From Panagrolaimus kolymaensis (taxonomy: Eukaryota > Nematoda > Chromadorea > Rhabditida > Panagrolaimidae): 64,000 nt of DNA. The position numbers and the translations under genes were made by a program. Under the pieces are notes generated by a model. That model did no database searches. It had not been told where the DNA came from and worked only from the letters and a program-made list of their open reading frames with translations. This document shows positions 46,428-56,613 of the stretch, piece after piece. The stretch is from assembly GCA_028622995.1 (NCBI GenBank), contig JAJQJQ010000050.1, positions 1,488,001 to 1,552,000 of the forward strand, written 5' to 3'. The first letter of the stretch is position 1; each line of letters opens with the position of its first letter.

Positions 46428-48036
46428 ATGAAATTTATTTTTGTTGTTTTTTTGTCGATTTTTTATTTAAATTTTATTAAAGCTGGTAAGCTTATACTAA
46501 AAATTTGCCATAAAAATTTCCTAACTTTTTCATTTTTTTGAAGATCGACAATTTATTTGTCCAAATAATGGTAATCCTAAGTTAGACGATAAAGGTGCGC
46601 CAGTTCAATGTTTACCTGGTCAAGCTTCGGATGTGGTTTGTGGAAGAGGCTTTTCATGCTTTTTCTCAGGTTTTAATTATCAATGTTGCCCCACGGCTGA
46701 AGAAGATTATGATGAACAAATTGGAACCGTTGAATGCCCAGCTGGATCATTAAGTATTTTGGATTCCACTGGAAATCTTCTTCGATGCAATCCAAGAACT
46801 GGCAGTTGCCCAAAAGTAATAATCCCCATTCTTAAAAAACTTTTTACAATATTTAGTTATTTTAGTCAAACATGTTTTGTTCAAGACAAAATCAACAAAC
46901 AATATGTTGTGAAAGTTTATCAAAGCCTCCCAAAGTCACAGGGAAACCAGCAACCATTCCAACCACTCGTCAAGCTTTTTCCACTACTCCATCTTCAAAT
47001 AGCAGATCGGTTCATCCCATTAAAAAATCATCTAAAGAACAAAGTATATTAGATTTAGAATGTCCAAAGAATGCTTTAACGGTACTTAGTGATGCTGGAG
47101 AGCCATTCATTTGTAGCAGCGTTAAAAAATGTCCAAGTGTAAGTTTTAAAAACTGAAATCGTTACTATAGGGTCTTCAAATTATAACAAATTTTTTAAGG
47201 ATAACATGTATTGCCATCGAGTTGGATTACAATCAATTTGTTGTGAAAGCCTTCAAACAGCTAAAAATGAATTGAATGATATTCCACCACCATCGTCGAC
47301 CACCAAAAAGGCCGAAGAAGATCCAAATGCTTTTAACCCTCTAAAATATACTCCAGAAGAAGCTCTTCGAGTTGTGGATGAACTTGAAATTCAAAAAGAT
47401 TTGGAACGAGCTATAGTTCATCAAGCTACAACAACTCCACCTCCACGAACAACAACCGCTTCAATTCGAGCAACAACAAAGAGAATTACTAAACACAGAA
47501 ATTATGTTGATAATCCAAAAACCCGACGAATTACTCTTGCACCATATATTTCACGAGAAAAACCAAAACATTTTGATATTGAAGCACCTATTACATCTTT
47601 CCCAATTTCATCCGTAACAACTCAACCATTAACTCATCGGCCAAATATTAAAGATAGTCATGTACGAAGTCAACAACTTGCAAATGATGCAAGAGCATTT
47701 GGGATTCAAACAACTAATAATCATGAAACAAATGAAGGAGAAAATGCAGGAGATTTTGTGGAATATAAACCACACAACAGTGGAGGATATGCATTTTCAA
47801 GAAAGCTTGAAAAGATTAATGCTCGAGCTGAAAATCCTAATCAAAAAGCATTGGCTCAACAATTTTTGGTTGAACAAATTAGACAAGGATGGCCATATAA
47901 TGAAAAGTTTTATCGACCTGAAAGTAAGTCACCAAGCAGCTAACACATGCATGTAATCTAATAAACATCACTTTCAGCAACAGCTGTACTTAAACGAGGT
48001 AGCAGAACAGAAGCCGTTATTCATTTCCCTAATTAA
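46428..48036 (+). CDS. Secreted protein with three lustrin-type cysteine repeats
   Basis: Five exons (46428-46485, 46544-46815, 46866-47138, 47200-47923, 47978-48036) give 461 aa in phase. Exon 1 is almost exactly the signal peptide (MKFIFVVFLSIFYLNFIKA). Three repeats follow the pattern C...l...G..v.C.....C....FC......CC: CPNNGNPKLDDKGAPVQC to YQCC, CPAGSLSILDSTGNLLRC to TICC, and CPKNALTVLSDAGEPFIC to SICC. This is the Lustrin_cystein domain seen in many nematode extracellular-matrix and Kunitz proteins. The remaining 250 residues are Thr/Pro/Arg-rich (TTTPPPRTTTA) and end VLKRGSRTEAVIHFPN, without a membrane segment or Kunitz domain. Introns fall inside repeats 2 and 3 at the same place (after CPK/CPS), showing that the repeats arose by duplication. 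A cuticle or matrix role is inference. Confidence 0.85.
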
Positions 48037-48178
48037 TACAAACATAAGTAATAATAATGCCTTTATTTTTGTTAAGTATAATAAACTATTTATAACACAA
48101 AAACTACATAACATCTACATATAATGAATCATATGTCACACACAAAAAGAACATACAATGACAATAAAGGCTTTCATA

Positions 48179-48834
48179 CTAAGCTAAATTTGGTTTTGGC
48201 TTTTGATCCAGACGAGATTTAACGAAATCATATATACCTTCCAGACGTTCATCTTCCAAGTAACCAATTTCAGGGAATGGATTGCCTGAAAAACAAAGAG
48301 ATCATAAAAGAAAGTTATAACAATGCAAATAACACATACCTTTGAGCTCAATAACACCAATAGGAGTAGTAGTATATCTTTGACTTCTTATATTATTGCG
48401 TGACAAATATCGTCTTGTTGGAAGACGGAATATATTGGTATATGGTTCTTCAGCATTAGTAAATCTTGGAATCAAAACATTTTCCATTTTATCAAGAAGA
48501 TCTTTCTCAAGTAACCACCAATTCATCATTTCATTTGTGTAATCATCTTTCATTCCACGATGTACTCCAAGTTGAATCAACTAAAAACAAGCATATAGTT
48601 TCACAGTGTTAGTAACAAAACAAAGGAACTTACTCTTTCCATATATGGACGCAATTCTTCAGCACGATTATATTTCACTTCCATTCGTTCTTCTCGAACC
48701 AAACGAGTTAACATTCGACGTAGGACTTCAAGACGAGCTCGGGGTGCTTCAAATGGAAAAGCTTTCAAACGTTGTGGAATATGACCAATTGGTACTTTGA
48801 TACGAGGTAATGATGGAATAATTCTTTGTGCCAT
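48179..48834 (-). CDS. mrpl-17: Mitochondrial ribosomal protein L17 (bL17m)
   Basis: Exons 48634-48834, 48340-48580 and 48179-48285 give 182 aa in phase. The N-terminus MAQRIIPSLPRIKVPIGHIP is followed by the bL17 core: R-LEVLRRMLTRLVREERME, then RAEELRPYMERLIQLG, NWWLLEKDLLDKMENVLIPR, PYTNIFRLPTRRY and PIGVIELKGNPFPEI. These match metazoan MRPL17, a large-subunit protein of the mitoribosome near the exit tunnel. A TTTTTTAG acceptor (AG at 48843-48844) precedes the ATG by eight bases, so the mRNA is probably trans-spliced. It is divergent to vps-29, with start codons 280 bp apart, and its stop lies 142 bp from the stop of the convergent lustrin-repeat gene. Confidence 0.9.
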
Positions 48835-49114
48835 TTTTTAAGCTAAAAAAATAAGAAAATGAAGTTACAACAAAAAAAGTGAAGGATGAAGAAAAACGCG
48901 AAGAAAGAAACTTTGTTGAATTTTGTTTTTTTTTTCAGTGAAATCAAGCGATGTCTTTCGCGTTAGGAAAAAAATGGACAGCGATTGAAACTTTTTTCTT
49001 CAAATTTTTTTTTTTTTTTTTCTATGAATTTGCATTTGCTTTAATTTTCATTTAATTTACTGAGTAACACATATTTTGTATTTTTATTTTGAGTTAAACA
49101 TCATTAAGTTCAAA
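48835..49114. promoter_or_regulatory. Shared intergenic region of divergent mrpl-17 and vps-29
   Basis: 280 bp separate the two divergent start codons, so the promoters must overlap or the region must be bidirectional. It contains a poly-T block near 49003-49021. No core promoter motif is identified. Confidence 0.45.
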
Positions 49115-49875
49115 ATGGTATGCTTATTTTTTAAATCCTTCTGGCTAAACAAAGTCTTTTTTTTTAACTTTCAGTTGGTTCTTGTAATCGGCGATTTCCA
49201 TGTTCCCCAACGAGCTCATAATATGCCAGCCAAATTTAAGAAGCTATTAGTTCCAAATAAAATGCAACATATTTTATGTACGGGTAATTTAACTAGCACT
49301 GAAATAGTTGATTATCTTCGATCCCTTGCAAATGATGTTCATATATGTCGTGGAGATTTTGATGAGGATTCATCTTTCCCAGATACTAAAATTATAACTG
49401 TTGGAGCTTTTCGCATTGGTTTAATGCATGGTCATCAAATTATTCCATGGGGTAATCTTGATGTAAGTTTTTTCTCACATTTTTTGGATATTTAACTTTC
49501 GAAAAATAGTTTATATATATTCGGCGTCATTAATGAGTCACTTTTTTAGTCATTGGAGCTTCAAGCTCGTCAAATGAATGTTGATGTCCTTGTTTCTGGA
49601 AACACCCATAAAAGTAATGTTTATGAAAAAGATGGAGTTTTTTATGTTAATCCTGGTTCTGCAACTGGTGCATTTTCAACCATTCAAGAGTAAATTATTT
49701 TAATATATTTTTTTCCAAATATTTTGAAAGTTCTAAATTCCTTACCTTTTTTAGTGATGTCGTTCCTTCCTTTGCTTTAATGGATGTAAGATTGGATACC
49801 ATTGTAACTTACACTTATCATCTAATTGAAAATGAAGTTAAAGTTGATCGAATTATTTTTAAAAAGCAAGCATAA
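49115..49875 (+). CDS. vps-29: Retromer subunit VPS29
   Basis: Exons 49115-49117, 49175-49462, 49550-49689 and 49755-49875 give 183 aa. The first coding exon is only the ATG, spliced in phase to [21 protein letters not shown]. The rest is a textbook VPS29 metallophosphoesterase fold: [51 protein letters not shown], then [13 protein letters not shown] and [12 protein letters not shown], ending [15 protein letters not shown]29 binds VPS35 in the endosomal retromer that recycles cargo to the Golgi or plasma membrane. The usual SGHTHK motif reads SGNTHK here, a change at one metal-site histidine; VPS29 works as a scaffold, so this is probably tolerated. An AATAAA lies about 85 bp after the stop. 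Confidence 0.95.
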
Positions 49876-50277
49876 TGGATTTAAAAATCTCTAAATTTTT
49901 TTTGTTTGATCTGAACATCACTTTTTTAAGATTGTAACTAAATTTTTATTTATTTGGAAATAAATTATTCTGAATTCATTTTTACTTTTTTGTTGTTTGG
50001 TATTTTGTTAACAAAGGATCGTCGAGTTACAAAGATTTTGTTGCTTTTGCCAAATTCAATACTTACATAATTCAGTTATGGTAGATTTTTTAAAGGATAT
50101 AATTATTATAGCCACCCGTTGTGATTTTAAACAAAGGAATTTTATTTCGTTTTGCCAAACACATTTTTTTTCTTCGTTTTTATTACATATTTGAATTGCA
50201 ATCAATGGCAAAGCTTTTTTTATTTATATTTCAATAATTATCTTTGATTCTCAAAGATTTTTCATCAACAAACAACA
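49876..50277. other. Intergenic between vps-29 and the HIBCH gene
   Basis: Contains the vps-29 3' UTR with an AATAAA near 49960. No other feature seen. The 402-bp gap between co-oriented genes would allow, but does not show, an operon. Confidence 0.45.
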
Positions 50278-51831
50278 ATGCTGCGTTACGGTATTCTTCG
50301 ATCATCATTTTCTTCTTCTCAACTAAATAAATTTCGTTTTGCCTCCTCAACTTTCAATAAATTTGGCAAACGAAGTTTAAGCATGACCACATTGGATCCT
50401 TATGTTTATTTTAAAGATAAAGGCGCTTCTCGAACCATAACTTTGAATCGTCCTGAAGCCCATAATGCATATAATTTTGATATGATTCAATCACTTTATT
50501 CAATATTAAAGGTTAATTTTTCGTCTTATTTCATCGACAAAAAAATAGTTTTCTTTATTATTTTAGGAATGGGAAAATGTTGACGAAGCTGGTTTGGTTA
50601 TAATTAAAGGTGCTGGTGATAAAGCTTTTTGCGCGGGTGGTGATGTTCTTTGTAAGTTTTTCCAATAAACATATATTAAAGTTTATCCTACAGTTTTTTT
50701 AGCTCTAATAAAATCAGCTAAATCTGGTGGCAAAATACATAAAGATTGTTTTCGAGAAGAATATACTCTCATTCATTTAGTTGGAACTTATCCATTGCCA
50801 TATGTAGCTTTGATTGATGGAATAACTATGGGTGGAGTAAGTTTTTAGCTTCAAAAAAAACTTATAAAATTTAGTAATATTTGGTTTTCCAGGGTTGTGG
50901 CCTCTCAATTAATGGAGATTTTAGAGTTGCCACTGAAAATACTCTTCTGGCTATGCCTGAAACAGCTTTAGGATTTTTTCCTGATGTGGGAGCTTCATAT
51001 TTCCTTCCTCGACTTCCTGGAAAACTTGGAATGTTTTTAGCTTTGACAAGTCACAGACTCAAAGGTGCTGATGTATTCCATGCAAAACTTGCAACTCATT
51101 ATGTTAGTTATTTTTCTAACAATTTTCATGAGAATAAATTTTTGTTTTCCAGGTTCAATCAAGAGACATTCATGAAGTTGAATTCTTTTTACAAAAAATT
51201 CCTAAAAACGAATGCACAAAAGAAAATATTAATAAAATTATTAGCGAATTTATGCCCAAAAAAATCGCAGAGTTTTCCTTGCAATCCGAAATGGAAACAA
51301 TAAATACAACTTTCGACGGTGAATCTGTTGAAGAAATTATAGAAAAATTAAAAACCAATGGGAACAAATTTTGCCAAAAGACTCTGAATGCATTAAATAA
51401 AATGGTTTGTTTTAAAAAATATTAGGGAATTAATTTTATTTGATTTTTTTAGAGCCCCACATCTTTGAAAGTCACTTACGAACAACTCAAAAAAGGAAGT
51501 ACCATGGATTTTCATTCTATTTTTACAATGGAACATCGAATGGGACACCACTTTTTGAAAGGCCACGATTTTTATGAGGGTTGTCGAGCAAGTAAGACTT
51601 TTATCAATCTATGACTGCCCAAGAATAGAATTTTTTTTAGTTTTGATTGACAAAGATCGCAACCCAAAATGGAATCCAAGCAAATTGGAAGATGTTTCTG
51701 ATGAGGAAGTTAAAAAGTATTTTGAGCCTGTCGAAGGCGTTGAAGATTTAATTTTATCAAAAGACTTTAGAGGTCCGCCTCCTGTATTCCCATCTTCCTA
51801 TTATCACGAAAAGGATAAAAACCTAATATAA
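50278..51831 (+). CDS. hach-1: 3-hydroxyisobutyryl-CoA hydrolase, mitochondrial (HIBCH)
   Basis: Seven exons (50278-50511, 50567-50651, 50703-50836, 50893-51102, 51153-51404, 51453-51591, 51641-51831) give 414 aa in phase. The first about 35 residues are Arg/Ser-rich without acids ([20 protein letters not shown]), a mitochondrial targeting peptide. The crotonase fold follows: [15 protein letters not shown], oxyanion-hole motif KAFCAGGDV (Gly102-Asp104), GITMGGGCGLS, and [21 protein letters not shown] with catalytic Glu174. The C-terminal part carries [30 protein letters not shown] and [10 protein letters not shown], which distinguish HIBCH from enoyl-CoA hydratases. It removes CoA from 3-hydroxyisobutyryl-CoA in valine breakdown. 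Length fits the family (about 385) plus an extended presequence. Confidence 0.95.
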
Positions 51832-52108
51832 AAAATAATTTATTTTCAATTTTTCATTCATATAAAAAAAGTTAGCTTAAAAAATATATATAAACAATAC
51901 ATATCTATTTGGCTAATGAAAAACGCTATAAAAAAAATTAAGTGACAAAAAAATACCGAATACTACTAATCTTTTTTTTTTAAATTTATACAAAAGAAAA
52001 AAGAAAAAAATGTTTTAAAAAATAATAATATAAAAATAGTCGTCTGTCATACTGAATTGGAATATTTAAATTTTATAACCATCGGGATTTCATAGAAAAA
52101 AAATTTAT

Positions 52109-53043
52109 TTAAAAGAGAATTGGAACATCGTCAGCTTCTTCAAGAATATTTTTCCCTTGACCATCATGCGGGGCAGCTTGGTTAATGGCATCCTCCTTTG
52201 CAGTGGCTTCAGCTTCTGCGCGATCCTTCTTCTTTTTAGCTTGAATTTTTTTCATTCTAAAAAACAAACAACATTCGACTAAGTTTTTAAAGAATTTGAA
52301 AAAAAGAAAGTTATTTTACCGGAAGAATTCTTCACGTTCCATTTCATCCAATTCTGTTACAATATATGAAAGGGTATTTTCAATTCGTGGAATAATAACA
52401 TGCTCGATGGCATTTACACGACGATTGGTAACTTTGATAGCTTCATCCAAAGTAATAAAGCAAGTTTGCAACGTAGCTAATTCAACCAAAAGTTCCACGG
52501 CTTTGCTATAATTTTTCTTTAATCGAGCAATATTGGATCCACCTTTTCCAAGCCCAATCAAATCATATGTATCTGGTCCATCGGTATATGCTTCGAATAA
52601 AGGTAAAAATACTCCAACCACATTTTCTTTCTTCATTCGAACTCGATATTGAGCTTGTGAAACATTTTGAACGACAGTGTGAGAAAAATCACCGGCAGTA
52701 AATTTAGCTTCAGCTAAAGAAAACGCTGCTTCTTTCATTACTTCACCCATAAGGACTTTATTCTGAAGAAAGAAAAGGAAATGAAAGAATATAAGAAAAT
52801 GTTTCAAACCAAAATCAAGATAGCTTACTTCAACAATTTTTTTAAGAATATCACGAAAACGCATATTCAAAGCATCAGCTTTTTTCTTTAATAAACTGTG
52901 ACCCTTTTGAGCTCCTTTTAAACGTGTCTTCATAAGCGTTTGGGCCCTAGAAAAAAAAGTTAAATAACTTCAAGTTTATTGGATAATTAAACTTACATTC
53001 GAGATGGAAAAAGAGGGATTCGGTCTTTGCTGCCTCCAGACAT
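52109..53043 (-). CDS. vha-14: V-type proton ATPase subunit D
   Basis: Exons 52997-53043, 52829-52946, 52320-52762 and 52109-52256 give 251 aa in phase. [20 protein letters not shown] is the canonical start. It continues [103 protein letters not shown] and [20 protein letters not shown], all hallmarks of subunit D. This is the central rotor-shaft coiled coil that couples ATP hydrolysis in V1 to proton pumping. The C-terminal tail is acidic and ends DDVPILF. A TTTTTTAG acceptor (AG at 53057-53058) precedes the ATG. It is the full-length member of a pair; a shorter copy lies 2.4 kb away on the same strand. Confidence 0.95.
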
Positions 53044-53810
53044 GATTGGAAGGAAGCTAAAAAATTATGACTAGATAAATAGTTAAAAACCTAACTAATA
53101 ATTGTCATAAAAAAACAACAACACGTATAAAAAAAGTAGCAAAAAAAATAGTTAGTTATCATAAGTTGTTGCTGTTGCATCAAAGAGCGCTTTAACTGAA
53201 GACCAAAAATCGATCACTAAAGCAAAAAAAAGGAAATGAAAGAGACAGGGTGCGGCGCGAAATTTGAGAAGAAAAAAATGGAATAAAAAAAATTGTTCGA
53301 TGCAAAGATGCAACTGGGTTCCAACGAATTGTTCCCACCAATTCGTCTCATTTTTAGTATTAACTATGAATGAAAATAATTATTTCTAATAAAAACTAAT
53401 ATTTAATAAAACCCGAAAGAAGTGGTTACGAAAAAATATGGAGAAAGCATTGGCTCACAAACGCAAAGAAACAAACAACCAAAATGAAAATTTGTGGCAA
53501 AATCCAGGAAAGATCTTAGTTAGCAAAGTAAAGAAAAAAGTGAGACCATTATTTTTGCTGTGGTTCAGTCGACGAATGCCACTCTGAATAAACAAAATTT
53601 TACTCAATTTGTTCTTCACACGTTTTGTTGATTTCATCCAAAAAAGAATGGCTGAATAGGATAAAATATTGTGAAGATTAGCCTGCCTCTCTTCAAAAAA
53701 ATGTTTTCGAAACTTCAATAACAAAACTATAAACTTTATTCAAAAAAGTTAAAACAACAACACAAAACAAAGAAATGATTAAAGGAAAATAGAGTACTTC
53801 AAATTTATGG
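53044..53810. other. Intergenic between vha-14 and the SGT-like gene
   Basis: No exon supported. It is the upstream region of vha-14 and 3' region of the SGT-like gene. ORFs here are short and unrelated to known domains. Confidence 0.5.
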
Positions 53811-54854
53811 TTATTGATTAACTTCGCAAACTTTTTCTTTAGCTTCAGCAAGCTTTTCTTTGTAGTTTTTGTTATTGGGATCCAACTCAAGAGCTTTCGA
53901 ATAGTATGCAACAGAATTGACAAATAATCCTTGAACAGAAGAAATGTAACCCATTCGACCATAGGCTTTAACATAATTGCCATCAAGTTTAACAGCATCG
54001 GTACAATCCTAAAAAGTTATATGCAATGATAAAAAGTAAAAAGATAAACTCACATTAAAAGCTTCGTCATATTTCTTAAGATGACAAAATGCAGCTGCCC
54101 GATTACATAAAAATATTGGATTAGAATTCAATTCAATGGCTTCAGTATACTTTTGAATTGCTTCATTGAACTTTGCTAATTTCATGTAGTCATTTGCTTC
54201 CCGCAAAAGAGAATTAGCTTTCATAGTTATTTCTTCAGGTGGTGGAGTCGAAGATTCCTGATTTGCCTAAAAGCTGTGTGAATCTAGTTGAACCAAACGA
54301 ATGTAAACCCACATATTTAAATTCTTCCACAATAATAGCAAGATCTCTTTTATAACGTTTATTTTCTGGATCAAGTTCGAGAGCTTTCTTGTAATATTCT
54401 ATTGCTTCATTGTAACCATTTTGAAACGAAAATGTTAATCCCAAGCAAGCATAAGCATCTGCACATTTTGGATCAAGTTCAATTGCACTGCGACAATCCT
54501 AAAACCATTATAATGAAAAATTATAACAAGAATAAAAGGAGATTCATCTATCCATACATTAATAGCTTCAGAATAATATTCATACGCACAGTAAATAGAC
54601 GCACGATTACAAAAATATACAGGATCCCGATGCAATTCAATGGCTTCAGTAAACTTTTCAAGTGCTTTGTCGAATTTTGCAGCTTTAACAAGTTCATCTC
54701 CTTCTTCGTTGAGACCTTTAGCTTTTGCAATATCAGCTAATGTTGGAGTTGGTGATTCTTGTTTATCCTAAAAAACGAATAAACTTGTTGTAAAAAAAAG
54801 TTAAAATGAACAACTCACAGTGATATTACCAGTTGATGGCTTTTTAGACGACAT
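53811..54854 (-). CDS. SGT-like co-chaperone with two tandem TPR modules
   Basis: Exons 54819-54854, 54558-54767, 54313-54498, 54054-54266 and 53811-54008 give 280 aa in phase (one donor is the weaker GTGGGT at 54312). Each half is an SGT/SGTA-type three-TPR unit. Module 1 (residues 13-144) has NEEGDELVKAAKFDKALEKF, RDPVYFCNRASIYCAYEYY, DCRSAIELDPKCADAYACLG and YNEAIEYYKKALELDPENK. Module 2 (145-280) has LLREANDYMKLAKFNEAIQK, SNPIFLCNRAAAFCHLKKYD, DCTDAVKLDGNYVKAYGRMG and YYSKALELDPNNK. Introns sit at the same codon in both halves (AIN/DCR and AFN/DCT), and both halves open with the same lead (DKQESPTP, ANQESSTP). The gene therefore arose by duplicating an exon pair. The N-terminal dimerisation helices and C-terminal Gln-rich tail of SGTA are absent. 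SGT proteins bind Hsp70/Hsp90 C-terminal EEVD tails; a similar role is likely. A TTTTTTAG acceptor (54872-54873) precedes the ATG. Confidence 0.85.
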
Positions 54855-55427
54855 GATGTACGAGAAATAAGCTAAAAAATGAAATTAAAAAACCGCACAA
54901 AAACAAGTATTGTGATAAAAAAAAAGTAAAGCAAGAACGCGGAAGAAGAAAATGAACAAAGTTGAAAATGGAAAGCTCTAAAAATTTTAGTTGAGAAAGC
55001 TACAATATTTGTTTGTAATCGTTGTAAGAAGCAAGATTTTACAAATATTTAACGATGTAAGCTCCATCGCATTTTATTGTTTGACATCGAAATGGCACAA
55101 CTTTCTTGCCATAGCAAAAGCAATGGAGTAAGCAAATAAACTTTCATGGAAACTTCGAAGGCAGTTTTTCCCGAGAATATGCACATTTGTGGGATACAGA
55201 AAGCTTAAAAACCTTATTACCTTCTTGTTTGTATAAACCTAAAGAACCAATACAACTAGGCTATCGTCAATGTCTTCTCATAAAAGAAAGCAGATACATT
55301 AATACCACCAAGAAGCAATAAAACATTTATTCACATGAAAAGAACATAGACAAATATTATACATTAATATACAAAAGAAGTAAACTTTGGAGGTTAAGGT
55401 GATTCCATGGATTTTCTGCGGCGGCAG
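54855..55427. other. Intergenic between the SGT-like gene and V-ATPase D copy 2
   Basis: Upstream region of the SGT-like gene and 3' region of the second V-ATPase D gene. The sequence just 5' of 55428 (minus-strand downstream) does not encode the missing C-terminal tail of subunit D. Nothing else seen. Confidence 0.5.
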
Positions 55428-56214
55428 TCACGTGTCTTCTTCATTCTAAAAAAGCGTATGGATATGGTTGTAAGACTTAGAGATGAACAAGAAACTCACC
55501 GGTAAAATTCTTCACGTTCCATTTCATCAAGTTCAGTAACAATGTAAGTGAGTGTGTTTTCATATCTTGGAATAATAACATGTTGAATAGCATTGACACG
55601 ACGATTGGTAACTTTGATAGCTTCATCCAAAGTAATAAAGCAAGTTTGCAAAGTAGCTAATTCAACCAAAAGTTCAACAGCTTTACTGTAATTCTTCTTA
55701 AGACGAGAAATATTTGAACCACCTTTTCCAAGACCCATCAAATTGTTAGCATCAGGTCCATCAGTATAGGCTTCAAAGACAGTCAAAATCACACCAACGA
55801 CGTTTTCTTTTTTTAGTCGAACACGATATTGAGCTTGAGAAACATTATGAAGAACAGATTGAGAGAAATCTCCACCAGTGAATTTAGCTTCAGCTAACGA
55901 GAAAGCAGCTTCTTTCATAACCTTTCCCATAAGAATCTTTATCTAAAAAAAAGCAGTGTGAATAAGTACATAGCAAAAAAGAAAGATAAGCAAAATTACG
56001 TCGACTATCTTCTTGAGAATTTCACGATAACGAACATTCAAAGCATCAGCTTTCTTCTTCAATAAAGTATGGCCTTTTTGAGCACCATTTAATCGTATCT
56101 TCATAAGCGTTTGAGCCCTAAAAGTTGAATCATTAGTAGCTCTAATCATTATTGAAAGTAAACTTGCGTTCGAGATGGAAATACGGCAATTCTGTCTTTG
56201 GTGTTATTTGACAT
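55428..56214 (-). CDS. vha-14: V-ATPase subunit D paralogue, C-terminally shortened
   Basis: Exons 56168-56214, 56000-56117, 55500-55942 and 55428-55446 give 208 aa. The first three exons have exactly the sizes (47, 118, 443 bp) of the nearby full-length subunit D gene. The protein starts [15 protein letters not shown] and keeps [71 protein letters not shown] and [12 protein letters not shown]. The last exon codes only MKEDT before TGA, so the 43-residue acidic tail is gone. Intron 1 starts with GC (CGAAC/GCAAGT) where the other copy has CGAAT/GTAAGT, and the same change turns the conserved Met16 into Thr. Heavy conservation of the coiled-coil body argues for selection, so I call it a gene, perhaps a tissue-specific rotor isoform. 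A TTTTTTAG acceptor (56224-56225) precedes the ATG. Confidence 0.88.
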
Positions 56215-56613
56215 CTTTGAATCCTAAAAAACGATGTAAGATGAAAAAAGGAAATAACAACAAAAAATGGAACATAAAACAACGGCACGAAAACAGGAAA
56301 AAACAAGGGACAAAGCGAACAATGATTGATGGAAGTAACAAGCATGTAGTCTAACAAATAATACTGTTATTACAGCTTGGTGCAACATTATAAAAATGTG
56401 ATAATGATGGACGAAAATGAAAGAAAGATAAAGGAACAAAGCAATGAGTAAAAAGAAAGAAGCAAAGTTTTTAGCAAAATGCATAAAAAATGGCAGCAAA
56501 AAGCCCAGCTAAAAAGGACGTTGTTTCTTCACAAACTGTTCCTTTTTTTTGATTGCTTTTTTTTGTTTGCCTTGAATTTGCTTTATTACTTTTTTCATCG
56601 AAGATTTTAAAAA
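56215..56613. promoter_or_regulatory. Shared region between divergent V-ATPase D copy 2 and bud-23
   Basis: The two divergent start codons are 399 bp apart, so both promoters must lie here. It includes a CAGCTTGG stretch near 56374 and A/G-rich tracts. No core motif is assigned. Confidence 0.4.
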
